The position numbers were made by a program, and so were the translations under genes. DNA of 64,000 bases from Strongyloides papillosus. Taxonomy: Eukaryota > Nematoda > Chromadorea > Rhabditida > Strongyloididae. The notes beneath the pieces are model-generated. The model was given only the letters and a program-made list of their open reading frames with translations, had not been told where the DNA came from and ran no database searches. The stretch lies in NCBI GenBank assembly GCA_005656395.1, contig SRSI01000066.1:1-64000 (forward strand), read 5' to 3'. The stretch's first letter is position 1; each line of letters starts with the position of its first letter. This document shows, piece by piece, positions 53,301-64,000 of the stretch.

Positions 53301-56300
53301 TATTTGACATCAAATTTTAAAATTATTTATATATAGAGATAAATTTAGATTCCACTAATTTTTATTAACATCTATTTTATAGACAATCATTTAAGTTCTT
53401 TTTCAAAAAATAATATATTTTTTTACTTTGCATTTATTATAAATTAATTATAATCACTAACAATAATATGTGTCTATTTTATTGTAGTATAATTTTTTTC
53501 TTTTACTAGTTAACATAAATGTCACATTTACACACATTTAGAAATGTTATATATTATTAAAACATGTTTATTAGAAATAAAATCAGAACTATTTAATATA
53601 AAAAGGAAGCTTGAAATTTTTTGTTTTTTAGTTATTAGAAAAAAATCTATTAAAATTTCTAAAATCATTTCAATATATTTTACTATAATCATAAAATGTA
53701 AGCTTCAACTAACATTATTGTCAATAGAACTAAACAATCTTTTATATTTTTTTGTAATAAACAGGTTCTGGATATAAAACTTTTACTATTTTATACTCCA
53801 ATTTTATAGATTTTAATTCTAGAAAGAATAAAATTTACATACGACAAATTCTTTTTTGTTGTGATCTTATCAAATATCTCACAACTTCTTAAAAATTAAC
53901 ACCATAAAATCAGTTCATTAAAGATTTATTTCTTTATTCAGATTATCCTTCTAATCACCAATAATTGTATTCATTAATGATTCATATTTTTTATATGCTG
54001 TAAAAATGCTTTAAATATACCAATTTTTCTAGATTAGTTTTATTAATTATCTAATTAATATTCCCTTACAATTACAATTAATCTTAATGTCACATTTATT
54101 GTTACTCGTTTTTGCAATTTTGTTAAATGATCGACCGACCAATCTTTTTTTCAATTCTCCAAATTTATATACACAACGATAAAGTTTCCCCAATAAATTG
54201 GAGATTATTAATATCATTGCCTTTTAAATTTTTTATGCAAAATGAAATATAATTTTAATCATTTTACTCAATTCTAATAACATTTATGCCATATTAATTT
54301 TATCTCTATAACTACAAATTATCTAGTTTATTAATTTTAAATTAGTTTAAACTTTTTAAAAACTAGTACAAATAATAGTGAATTCATTCGATAAACTTTT
54401 TTAAAATCTTAAATTTTTTTATATTTTAATAAATTTATACTTTTATTCCACTTTGATCTATAATACGAAGAAAAATATTAATTATATTAATAACATTGAT
54501 TCTCAATCAAACAAATTAAAAACTTTTTATTAGTATACTTAGATATAAATATTAAATGATTTGTGTTATTAGGATACTTCTTTTAGTAAATATTAATAAA
54601 AACAAACAAATAGTTATTTACTTTGTTTGAAGCATCAATATCAAATGTTAACAAAAACGACAATTAATTGATGCATTGCTTTTGTGCAAAAATATTTTCT
54701 CCATTAATAAATATTAACTCTACCTCACAATTTATACCTCATTGTTTTCTAATTTGTTAGATGTTATAATTTTATTTGTTAACTTATATCATTTTAATTG
54801 TTAATCATAAAATCTAAAAATATTTAAGTAAATATTATTTATATTTATTTTATTGTTGTAATTTACTCATTAAAATATCTTCTAAAATACATAAGTAATA
54901 TTCCATACTTTTAGTAATTATTTCTTTTTTTTTAATTGATTTTTTTATATAAAAAATTACTTTTCTGACTATTTCTTCTATTATTACTAGAAATTTTGAC
55001 CTCAACCTTATCAAATTTTAATTCATTTTACTCATCATACTTATCTTTCTCACATATACACACCTGGATATTTCATAATTATTCTTTATTCCTCTTACTA
55101 TTGTTTGCAATACAATGTAACCTTTCAATAAAAGAAACAAGCACAACTTGTCACTATACTATTTTACCTGCAAATTTGGCTTTTATTAATCACTAATCGA
55201 TAATTATTTAATTAGCGGGATACTGATTTTATTTGTAAGATTATAATTATTTCTTAGATTTTGTCAATTAAATTATTTTTATATTAGAATATTACTAATA
55301 AATGGTAAATATTTCCTTTATTTTAATTATCAATTTATTTTTATGTAATTCTTTATTAAGTACACTTTATATCTAGTAATAATATTATATTAAATCCAAT
55401 TATTCAAATTTAAAAATTTTCTACAACTTCTCAGTAAATATATAATCTTTTGATAGAAATAAATTTTATTATTTTTATATATTTAATCTGACAAAGCTTT
55501 AAAATATTTTTCTCTAGCATAATCATTCCATTAATATATACTAAAAATGACTTTTATTTTTAATATTTCTGTACTGTATTTTTTGGGTAACCCAAAATAA
55601 AATACATCTAGCTCAATAAATAATATCTAATATATATTACGTTTACCTATCATAACCTTCTTTTTAACCAACGACCTCTTTTTTGTAAAAGTAAAATATA
55701 ATTGTCATTAAAGCCATATGTCATATAGTTCATTTTACCATTTTATATATATTATAAAAATTCTTTTAGTCTTCGACGAACAATGAATCCACGAAGAGAT
55801 CAAACTAGAAGAACAGAAAATGCCTTACAAATATGGATTCTTGAAGCAAAAGGAATTCCTTCCAAAAAAAATTATTTTTGTGAAATCTGTCTTGATAAGA
55901 CTTTGTATGCTCGAACATCTGCCAAACTTAAAAGTGATATTTGTTTTTGGGGTGAATACTTTGATTTTTCTATGTTGCCAAACATTGAGGATGTTTGTAT
56001 TAATTTATATAAAGAGGCAGATTCAAAGAAAAAAAAAGATAGAACAACATTAGTTGGTTATGTACAAATAAAAATGGATCAATTATTGTCAAGGCACCCT
56101 GTGGAAAAATGGTAAGTTATTTTTAAATATTAATACTACACAAAAAAAATAAACAGAAAGAAATTAAATTAGAATTAATAATTATTCATGATTTCCAATA
56201 GAGATGTGTCCTAGGTTATATAAAATACCACATACAAATATAAAATATTTAGGCTTATTTTATATCATTTATGATATATATAAAATTTATGTCACTAATA

Positions 56301-59300
56301 TATAAAATTTAATTTTTCTTGATTATTTTAAACAACCAATTATATACAAAAGAAAAATATTTCTGGTTTTTTCACTGATAAAAAATTGTTTTTATTTTGT
56401 GTTGTGGAAAAATTTAGTGTTCTAAAATACAATAAGAAATTTACCACAAATAATAACATATTTCTAATTACATTAATATAAATTTGAATTGTTAGCATCA
56501 ATATTGTTTAGATATTATTTTTCATTTTATTAATTAAGTATGAAACCATAATAACAATGTATTGGTAAAGATATTTATTTATTTTATAGGAAAAAAATTA
56601 TTTATTTTATAGAAATATTTACTATATTTTTACCAAGGTCAATATTAATAGTTTTTAATTTTAATGACAGTTATTCCAATTGTATTGTACATTTTTAGAT
56701 TGGTACAAATCTAAATATGCCTTCTCATGCTGATGGGAAATTTTATTCATATTTAAAATAGATGTTTCATCCATTAGTAAAGATAAATATTTTATACTAA
56801 TATTATAGTTAAGATATAATTCCTTTTGATATGAAAATGAAACATTGTTGAGAGATAAATAAAGTACCTTAGATTAAACTCTTATTCTTAAGTTCTCTTT
56901 ACTTTTTCATGGGAATTAGAAATGATACTAGTAGGTAAAATATTTTATTATAAAATTTATATTTACTAAATTTAATATTTTCCTTTATTTTGATCATTTT
57001 TATTATACTATAGGTTTAGTTATCATATCAATATAAAAAAAATTATTAATCATTTTATTGTTAGTAAAATAACAAAAGGGTAGTATCTATTCATCATACT
57101 TACTGATCCAAAACAATCATCTTTCTAAAAATAGAGTATAATTATTTTCTATCAAACTACTATTTTAAGTACTATAAGTTATACAGGTATATATTAAAGA
57201 ATTATTCCATTACTTTTTATTGTTATTATAATTTGAGGTTAGTTTCAATTAGTTAGTTTATCTCGGTATTAATAGCATTTATCTGACTATTAAATATTTT
57301 ATAACAATGAAATATTATCTAGTTTATAAATTCCTTATATATCATTTCAGTATTATTAAGCTTCTAATTATGATATTTTAACTATTTTCATAGTAATTAT
57401 GGCATACTTTGAGATATAGATAGCAAAACAAATAAAACTCTTTTTAATCATAAAATATTCCTGTTCATATATTAATCTCTAATTATCTTTTAAGAAATGT
57501 TTTAAACGTATATATATAATATTTATTTGTAGTTTATTAAATATATGCAACGTTTTTTATTGTCAATTCCTATTATATTTATAATTTATTTATAACAACT
57601 ATTTATACAATCTTCTAATTAACAGTTTCACTTATCTTAAAAAAAATTATAGAGATAGTAAAAAAATTTGTGTTATGAATTTTAACAGAAACCCCAAACA
57701 CACTATTAAATCAGTTGCACCTAGTAACATTATATCTAATGGATACTGTTGCCCGGGTCATTATTATGAGAGTATTAAGGTATTAAAAAATGATTTACAA
57801 ATCATTAGAAAGAAAAAAAATGTACATATTTGTATGTTAAATTTTCTCACTAGAGCAAAATTTGATTTTGGGAAGTTAAAGCAAGCATTATCTATCTCTT
57901 TAAAAATTGAAAAAGATTTTATAAAATTTAGGACACTCTTTGGAAGTTATGCTCGGTTAGTCAAATAAACAATAATCACATGTTGTTTCAGGTATAACAT
58001 TAAAGTAGGATCAGAAGGATTTTCTAACAAGTTAACATCAAATTGGGTTAGTAAATCATCTTCAGAGCAAGCATCAATTAGAATAAAAGCACGTTTTCAA
58101 ACAATTGATGTATTACCAATGCATGTCTATGATCATCTACTTTATTTTGTTAAAGAAAATTATTTATCACTATGTCTTACATTAGAACCAATATTGTCTG
58201 TTAAAGCAAAAGAAGACTTCGCTAATTCTTTGGTTAGAATTCTTCATAAACAAAGATGTGTAAAAGAATTTTTGTGTGACCTAATTATGAGTGAAGTTGA
58301 TGTTTTAGACAACAAACATTTAATGTTTAGAGGAAATTCTTTAGCAACTAAAGCTATGGAAAGTTATATGAAATTAGTAGCAGATGATTATTTGCAAGAA
58401 ACTTTAGGTGATTTTATTAAAATGGTACTAGAAGGTAATGATAATTGTGAGGTAGATCCTATGAAATTACCAAATTCTTCATCTAATTTATTAGAAAGAA
58501 ATAGACAACAATTAATATTTCTTTGTGAAGCTGCTTGGTCAAAGATAATTGTTTCCTTAAAATTTTTCCCAATTGAATTAAAACAAGTATTTGAATTATT
58601 AAGAAAACGTTTAACAGCATCAAATAAAAGTGAATTAGCTGATAATCTTATATCATCTTCAATATTTTTAAGATATCTTTGTCCAGCAATTTTATCCCCT
58701 TCCCTTTTTTCATTAGTATCAGAATTTCCTAATCAACAGGTATCAAGAAATTTAACACTTATAGCAAAAACCATCCAAACATTAGCTAATTTTAATAAAT
58801 TTGGAGGTAAAGAGCATTATATGGAATTTATGAATGACTTTGTTACAAGAGAGTGGGATAATATGCATTCATTTTTATTAAAAATATCATCAAACAATGG
58901 CATGACCTTTGATACATCACCTCAATCTACAACAGTTGCCATAACTAATTTAGATGTTTTGATTGATTCTGGTAAAGAACTATCACTATTATATTATTAT
59001 TTGGAGGAAGTATGGGATGATAGTTTACATGAGAAAGTATCAATAGAAGAACCTAATCTATCTCCATTAAAAGAAATACTTATTGAAATCGGTTTATCAA
59101 AAAATAGGAATTTTGATGATATGTCTATTAATACCCTCCACACTTCCGGTAGTTATTCACCTTCTTCAGATTATGAAAATGGAACTTCGGTGTCATACAA
59201 TCAAAAAATGGAACCAATTCATAATCATAACTTCCTCAAATTGCGAGAAAACACGTTTGATTTAAAAAGTAACTCCAACAAAGGATCACCTTATCATGAT

Positions 59301-60419
59301 AGAAATTCCTTCATTAGTAATGATCATAATAGTATATCTTCAGGAATGCGATCAAAAAGTCAATATTTAGATTTCACTAATTCAAAACCACCAAGAAATT
59401 CATTGTATAACTCAAGAGACCATATTGATCTTAATCAAGGATATTTTGAACCTAGACAATATTCAATATATGATGATACAGCTAATAATTCTATAGAACA
59501 AAAATATTCTAATAAAATACAACAAAAACCATATGAAAAATACCATATTTATGATGATGTGGCTAATTCTAATAAAATTAATGGGGCTCCAATCGGTCAC
59601 AAAGATTTATTGTTAACAACCACTACTAAGCCTTCATGTTCATACTCTTCAAGTTCACAGGGTACCTCAGACCTTATTGACAGTGAATCTTCTGATATAG
59701 AGATTACGTTACGTGATTCCATGCATAAACCAGTAAAACGTCAAAAAAGAAAATCAGTTGCAGATGCACAAGTAATTCTAGATGGTAGAAATCATATTAA
59801 TAATACTTTATCTATTCCATTTTCTTCCGGATATCAAAGTCAATCTCAATGTTCACCAATTTCATCAAATAGTGTATCACCTGTTGATTTGCCTTCATCA
59901 GCAAAGAATATTGGTATATTAAAACAATATGATATACAAAATGCTTCTATGAGACAACGTCGACCATCATCTCCACTTTTCGTTCATTCATATTCAAATT
60001 CAACAGGAACTACTAGTTCAACAGCTAGTAGTGGAGCAAATGACAGTGGTGTTGGAACATCTACAGCTAGTATTAAAAACAGTTCTGTAAGGAATCGAAA
60101 AAATATTTGGCATAATACACAATCAGAAAGTTTAGATTTACTAGATTCTGAAATTGGCCTTCAAAGTTTGTCTTTACAAGAGGATAACAAAGCTTCATCA
60201 GAAGTATCTAATCAACAAATAATAATCGAAAATCAAAAAAGAGAAATAGAACGTTTGATACGTGAAAATGAATTGCTTCGCCGTCAAATGTCTACAAACA
60301 TAATGTCTTTGAATGCAATAGACTCACAAAAAAATACACCCATAAAAAATGTTGAAATAGTTGAAAATAATAGTCATTCACAATATCCAATAATAACTAA
60401 TTCTATTACAGATGCTTAA
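38313..60419 (+). CDS. gap-2: SynGAP-type Ras GTPase-activating protein (GAP-2), longest PH-containing isoform
   Basis: Exons: 38313-38433, 38707-38831, 39147-39654, 48649-48806, 49842-49996, 52745-53056, 55770-56111 and 57992-60419; phases all match, giving 1382 residues. The first exons read as a PH-like module ([32 protein letters not shown], about 33-105) and a disordered linker. Exons 4-6 carry [16 protein letters not shown] and the SynGAP-type split PH end ([20 protein letters not shown]). Then come a C2 domain (about 470-575; [18 protein letters not shown]) and RasGAP (about 630-880) with arginine finger Arg687 in [10 protein letters not shown] and the FLRYLCPA motif at 799-806. A long Ser/Asn-rich tail holds a leucine-zipper-like coiled coil (about 1313-1340) as in SynGAP/DAB2IP. 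The protein accelerates GTP hydrolysis on Ras-family GTPases at membranes. No SynGAP-alpha1 PDZ ligand is seen at the end. Membership of the first three exons in this gene rests on phase match and known gap-2 complexity. Confidence 0.88.
40972..41959 (+). CDS. gap-2: gap-2 alternative first exon B (988 nt)
   Basis: Starts with its own ATG ([20 protein letters not shown]) and runs 329 codons to a GTAAGA donor in phase 1, so it joins exon 48649 in frame and would give about 1460 residues. A TTTTTTAG acceptor-like site ends at 40931, 41 nt upstream of the ATG, and suggests trans-splicing. The encoded segment is Ser/Asn/Tyr/Lys-rich and disordered, with no known domain. An internal-exon role is unlikely: a phase-1 entry at 40931 hits a stop, and the only open entry is phase 2, which no upstream exon offers. 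Confidence 0.78.
43913..43966 (+). CDS. gap-2: Possible gap-2 alternative first exon (MALSCNTIC...)
   Basis: A 54-nt frame, [18 protein letters not shown], ending at GTATGA in phase 0. An acceptor-like TTCATAG ends at 43897, 15 nt upstream of the ATG. Phase 0 fits the acceptor at 49842 but not 48649, so it would skip that exon. Short and unconfirmed. Confidence 0.3.
44528..44608 (+). CDS. gap-2: Possible gap-2 cassette exon or alternative first exon
   Basis: A TTTGTTTCAG acceptor ends at 44527 and an ATG lies 8 nt later at 44536 ([20 protein letters not shown]). Two donors exist: after 44601 (GTAAGA, phase 0, fits 49842) and after 44608 (GTAATA, phase 1, fits 48649). Used as an 81-nt cassette in phase 1-1 it also stays open when entered from the donors at 39654 or 41959. 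Composition is coding-like and richer in G+C than the flanks. Confidence 0.5.
46549..46822 (+). CDS. gap-2: gap-2 alternative first exon D with hydrophobic N-terminus
   Basis: Its own ATG ([20 protein letters not shown]) and 91 codons to GTAAGT in phase 1, joining exon 48649. Residues 8-35 are strongly hydrophobic and could act as a membrane anchor or signal anchor; the remainder ([26 protein letters not shown]) is polar and folded-looking. The resulting isoform would be about 1220 residues. No close acceptor-like site precedes the ATG. Confidence 0.72.
48356..48455 (+). CDS. gap-2: gap-2 alternative first exon E (100 nt)
   Basis: ATG at 48356 ([20 protein letters not shown]) runs 33 codons to GTATGA in phase 1 and joins exon 48649 across a 193-bp intron, the closest first exon to the shared body. 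An upstream ATG at 48343 opens a six-codon frame (MDYNYA) that overlaps the start and could lower translation. Confidence 0.72.
51533..51768 (+). CDS. gap-2: gap-2 alternative first exon H
   Basis: ATG at 51533 ([20 protein letters not shown]) with 78 codons to GTAAGT in phase 2. It fits only the phase-2 acceptor at 52745, so this isoform lacks exons 48649 and 49842 (the [11 protein letters not shown] region) but keeps the PH end, C2 and RasGAP. It ends with a basic stretch, [14 protein letters not shown], which could serve in place of the basic region it omits. Confidence 0.75.
52565..52663 (+). CDS. gap-2: Weak candidate gap-2 first exon
   Basis: ATG at 52565 opens [20 protein letters not shown] and on, a frame that looks coding and runs to about 52732. 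A phase-2 join to 52745 would need the poor donor AG|GTCATA near 52664. Plausible but weak. Confidence 0.2.
57675..57955 (+). CDS. gap-2: gap-2 alternative first exon K, gives a RasGAP-only isoform
   Basis: ATG at 57675 ([20 protein letters not shown]) and 93 codons to a GTTAGT donor in phase 2 (CG|), matching the phase-2 acceptor at 57992 only 36 nt away. The product of about 903 residues would keep RasGAP and tail but have no PH or C2. An ATTATAG acceptor-like site ends about 24 nt upstream. The encoded 93 residues are basic, with two cysteines side by side (GYCCPGHYY) and no known domain. The join reads [11 protein letters not shown]. Confidence 0.65.
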
Positions 60420-61015
60420 CCTTTTCACACTCATAGATTTTTTATTGTCAGTACACACTCATGTATGTCTAGTTTACAAATGATTATCTTGAAAAAGATG
60501 AATTTTTAACGAAGAATCGGTGTTATGTTGCTTCCAGTGAAAAAACTCCAACAAACATATTTTTTAAATAAAAAATAACATAACTCCAAATATATCACGT
60601 ATGCTAAAGTTTCCATTACACAGATGAAATTTTGTTTTTGAAGCGTTTACTCGTCATCTGGGTGAGAAAAGGTTAATCATTAGAAAACAAAAATCTTTCC
60701 CCGTGTTGATTTTAAATTAATTTGTTTTTTTATTTCCTTCAAACACAAGTTTCTTTAACGGAAACATATTTGTCAAGTTGGGTATGTATGCCAAAAGATA
60801 TCACTTATATTACAAATGAAATGTATCAATCAAGAAGAAGCTTTATTTCGTGCAAAATATATTTTATCATATTTATAATAATAAATTATATTTTTAAATA
60901 TTTTAACTTGTAAATAAAATTTCTTTATTAAAATCTTCTATATATATAATAAACTTAAAAAAAACAATAGTCGTACATATAGTCTGTAAATATTTAGTAA
61001 AAATAACACGTGATT
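60420..61015. other. Convergent 3' region of gap-2 and dph-3
   Basis: The gap-2 3' UTR occupies the first part and AATAAA occurs at about 60914. It is less AT-rich up to about 60860, with an open frame (60722-60913) that has no support as a gene. It may be a long 3' UTR with regulatory content. Confidence 0.45.
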
Positions 61016-61324
61016 TTATGCTGAAGCTTTGATTGCCATTGAAATTGTCTCCATATTCGAAAACATTTCTGGGTCATATATAACACGAACTATTAATGAA
61101 CAGCTCGGACATGTTGCTACATCTTCACCCAATTCCAACATTTCTCTGCAAATATAAATAAAATACACGCAATATATTATAGAAATACTAAAGTACACCC
61201 ATAATGAATAAACTTACTTTGTTATTTCAAAGCGATCTCCACATGGGCATGGATGCCAATAGACTTGTTTATCTTCATCAAATTCGAAATCTTCGATTTC
61301 TACTTCATCGTGAAATACAGACAT
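61016..61324 (-). CDS. dph-3: Diphthamide biosynthesis protein 3 (DPH3)
   Basis: Exons 61218-61324 and 61016-61145, with a 72-bp phase-2 intron, encode 78 residues, near the usual size (human 82). [18 protein letters not shown] is almost the family consensus. The CSL zinc ribbon has its four ligands in [11 protein letters not shown] and [11 protein letters not shown]3 is a small iron/zinc protein that donates electrons for the first step of diphthamide formation on elongation factor 2 and is also linked to Elongator-dependent tRNA wobble modification. An acceptor-like TTTTTTAAG abuts the ATG, so the mRNA may be trans-spliced with almost no other 5' UTR. Confidence 0.95.
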
Positions 61325-62941
61325 CTTAAAAAAATATACTTTACAAATATGTAGAAAATATGTTGTGAAATTGTGTTATATATCTTGATTATGGGTATTA
61401 TATTACCAAAATGTTTTCATCTCGAGATATCTCTATACAGTACTTTAATCAAGTTCATTGAAGATACTGAGTGAAATGATATAAAATTTATTTTGTAAAT
61501 TATTTTTATCAGTTTTGATTGTACTTATGCATTTAATTGTACATAACCTTATTATAATTCTTTAAAATATCAAAACGTGTTTGTTAGATAAAAATTAATT
61601 TATTGAAAAACGAAAACATACAAATAAAACTGGTAATAGAAGAAACTCATAATTGAAACAAATAAATTTGATTTAAGTAAATAGCTACAAAGTGACTATT
61701 ACGTTGTATTTAAAGTATTTATCATTATTTATAATATTTTTAACTTTTGTCCATTAGTAAATAATATTTTTTTAATAAACATACTCTATAAAAACTATAT
61801 AATTATATTAAAAAATATTAAATAATAATTAAACAATATTTGCTTTCAATATTTACTATTTTGTAATTGTATCAAACAAACATTCACGTTAAAATTTACT
61901 TCATGATAACAAATTATATTTTCATCTTTACGCTGCTATTTTTTTATTAAGATAAATTTGTCATTAATACATTCTTATTCCCATTACTTTTATTTCTACA
62001 ATTAAATCACCTCAATATAGATATGTAAAGTAATTTCTATTAAATATTCACAATTTTTAATATTACAAAAATTTATACTAACAATATCAATCACTTTTTC
62101 TTTTCTATATGTTACAATGTAAAATTATTTGCGCGAATTGTGTAGAAAAAGAAGAATAATTAAAATTGAGAGCTTATCTAGCTTATTATACTTTTCTATT
62201 GAAAAGCAATTCTTCTTAGTGTATGAAATCAACTAAATACATAGTTATAGTGATCAGTTAATTTACAATAAGATTCAAAAATTATACAACGTTACAGGTT
62301 GATGAAAGAAGGGGAAAAGTTGTTTAAAGTTAAATGACTATAGTCAAGTCAATATTTGTTAGTAAAATAATAAGAATAAGATTTGAAATATATATAAAAA
62401 TTTTTTCATGAATCAATATATTAAAATTTATTACTTTTTTTATATATATTTTAATAAAAATTATTATTCTAACTTTAAACATTAAAATAATTTTCCTTTG
62501 CTATTGCCAATTTTTTTTTACAATGATCTGTAACTTTAAAAACATATATTTTTATTTTATCGTATTTTACGTAATTGATTTTTTACTAACATTAACAACA
62601 TCTAATTATTCGCTTAAATTGACGACAATTTATAATTTTTTTATAGTTATTAAAAATTATTTCACTGATTAATTTTATAAATTATCATAATAAAATACAA
62701 AACTACTTTATAAGGGTAATGTTGTAATGAAAATAGCATACTAACTATATTTAAATGTTGATTAATACTTTTTGCTAGGTAAATACAACCCATAAAAATT
62801 AGATGTTGCGCAAGCAGATATACAACTTCTTTTGGTATGTGATAATAGAAGTTTGATAGTAATTAAAACCGACTAGTAAATAGGTTGAGTTAAAGCTTAC
62901 TTTTTATTATTTAAATATTTTTAAAAAATGTGTTAAGAGTT
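61325..62941. other. Divergent intergenic region, no gene seen
   Basis: 1.6 kb between the start codons of dph-3 (-) and the six-cysteine membrane protein (+). It should contain both promoters. A short ATG frame at 62803-62834 with a good donor was tested as an upstream exon and fails, because the join makes a stop. Confidence 0.5.
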
Positions 62942-63961
62942 ATGATTTATTATTTTACTTACATTATTTTAGTATCAATAAAGTAAATTGACATTATAAA
63001 CTAGATTTCGTTTCACATAAATTTGTTTGAATATTTATTTGTATATTTCTAAAAATTATTTATTTAAGATCTCTTACTAAAATGGAAATTGCTCTTCAAG
63101 GTGAGAGCCGAGGTATTTTATACGAAGGTTATCAAAATTCCTTTATTCAATGTATCTTTGAAGAGGGTGATGTTGAAGGAAAAAACGAACGTTATGAATT
63201 CCGATGTAGTTCAAATTTAGAATGTTGTGGTAGAGTTTGTTGTGTATCACAGCCTAGAATCATACCAATATGGTTGATGATTTGTCTTATTTTCCTTGCC
63301 TTAGTACTTTTAGCAGCAATTATTGGAGCTATTATATATTTGTGCAAGAAAAGACCAAAAAAAGGTATGATTTAGTATAAAAAATATATTTAAAAATAAT
63401 ACTAATAACTTATATTAAACCTATAATTACTATTTTTTCCTTATTAACATCTTATAATACTTCTCCTTTTTAGTTAGAATCCCAACCACACATTCAATAA
63501 TCCGTCCTCCTAACCATCACATATACCGTTCAATTAAAAATGATGATAATGATGTATACAGTCATCGTTCACATTATGATCCATCATATGTCTCTCCTGA
63601 TTATTTAATAAATGGATATGGAAATAGAGGTTATGTTACTTATGGAGATGATTACAATAACATTGATAAAAGTTCTGATAGAAACATAAATACAAATAAT
63701 ATAATTAGAGCTTCTCAAAATAATGAATTAAATAATGGTGAGAAAAATTATAAAATACGTCGAGGATCAGAATCAACATTTAATGACAATACATATTCAG
63801 CACTTCCACATAATTCTTCAAATCCAGTTCATGATCAATCTCCTTTAATTTTTAAAAATGGAATACCAAATGACAATAGACGAAAATACGAAGAGACATA
63901 CGAAGAAAAATTTCATGAAGAAATAACAATGGGAAGAAGTGATTCAAAAGATGTATTATAA
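62942..63961 (+). CDS. Six-cysteine single-pass membrane protein, Shisa/WBP1-like
   Basis: Exons 62942-62982, 63069-63364 and 63474-63961 (phases 2 and 1) give 274 residues. The 41-nt first exon supplies a signal peptide (MIYYFTYIILVSIKSLTK); without it the protein would start at an internal ATG (63082) with none. The short ectodomain has six cysteines in the order C-C-CC-CC, ending RCSSNLECCGRVCC, right before the membrane span (about residues 80-105). This is the layout of the single-span six-cysteine superfamily (Shisa, WBP1, VOPP1, CYYR1). The 165-residue tail is Asn/Tyr/Ser-rich with SIIRPPNHHIYR near the membrane and no clear PPxY motif. Members are membrane adaptors that recruit cytoplasmic partners; the exact role here is unknown. 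Confidence 0.75.
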
Positions 63962-64000
63962 TTGATTTATAACTTTTTACTGTTATATAAACATAGAACA

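Larger units (their letters stand above)
48807..57991 (+). other. gap-2: gap-2 body introns
   Basis: Introns 48807-49841, 49997-52744, 53057-55769 and 56112-57991, of 1.0 to 2.7 kb, are much longer than those of neighbouring genes. The second and fourth contain alternative first exons H and K. I saw nothing else supportable; the frames at 53544-53777 and 54996-55196 look AT-driven or start from non-ATG codons. Confidence 0.5.

Noticed and set aside
53544..53777. Plus-strand 77-codon frame in a gap-2 intron
   Set aside because: AT-driven composition, and no donor in a phase that fits the next acceptor.
54996..55196. Plus-strand hydrophobic 66-codon frame in a gap-2 intron
   Set aside because: Begins at TTG rather than ATG, has its own stop, and has no phase-matched donor.
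60722..60913. Plus-strand 63-codon frame after the gap-2 stop
   Set aside because: Begins at a non-ATG codon, lies within the likely 3' UTR, and shows no recognisable domain.
62803..62834. ATG frame MLRKQIYNFF with a good GTATGT donor, upstream of the six-cysteine protein
   Set aside because: Joining its phase-2 end (TG) to the acceptor at 63069 (A) makes TGA; the exon at 62942-62982 fits instead.
1..64000. Search for tRNA, rRNA, spliced-leader RNA, CRISPR and transposon signatures
   Set aside because: No B-box-like GTTCGANNCC in a cloverleaf context, no SL sequence, no transposase or reverse-transcriptase motif and no regular direct-repeat array were seen by eye; a covariance-model search was not possible.

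Overview
This is a very AT-rich eukaryotic window with small introns (36-80 bp in most compact genes), GT-AG splicing and several pyrimidine-AG sites placed 0-45 nt upstream of start codons that resemble spliced-leader acceptors. Base composition, intron size and gene content (mog-6/PPIL2, SIX homeobox, nrx-1, DSL Notch ligand, gap-2, dph-3) point to a nematode, most likely a Strongyloides-type clade IV species. The species assignment is an inference. All spliced models were built by hand from reading frame, splice consensus and intron phase, without transcript data.

Layout. 645-2256 (+) is a U-box cyclophilin (PPIL2/MOG-6). 3412-4155 (+) is a SIX4/5-type homeobox gene, tightly convergent with a small secreted Tyr/Ser-rich protein at 4220-4708 (-). 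5105-9892 (-) holds three small single-pass membrane proteins of similar design. 12001-12698 (-) is NOP16. 13024-25564 (-) is a complete alpha-neurexin gene in 14 exons; an internal alternative first exon (14868-15123) gives a short form without LNS domains, comparable to gamma-neurexin. About 7.1 kb of divergent intergenic DNA separates it from a DSL-family Notch ligand at 32675-34506 (+). 38313-60419 (+) is a 22-kb SynGAP-type RasGAP gene (gap-2) with at least six alternative first exons, all phase-matched to one of three shared acceptors. 61016-61324 (-) is DPH3. 62942-63961 (+) is a six-cysteine single-pass membrane protein (Shisa/WBP1-like) whose signal peptide lies in a 41-nt first exon.

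Theme. The two largest genes are synaptic or signalling genes (neurexin, SynGAP/GAP-2) that make several proteins from internal promoters. In both, intron phases are arranged so that alternative 5' exons plug into a common 3' module. No mobile element, CRISPR array, rRNA or tRNA gene was recognised. The remaining DNA is AT-rich intron or intergenic sequence, with a few less AT-rich islands near the 5' ends of regulated genes.
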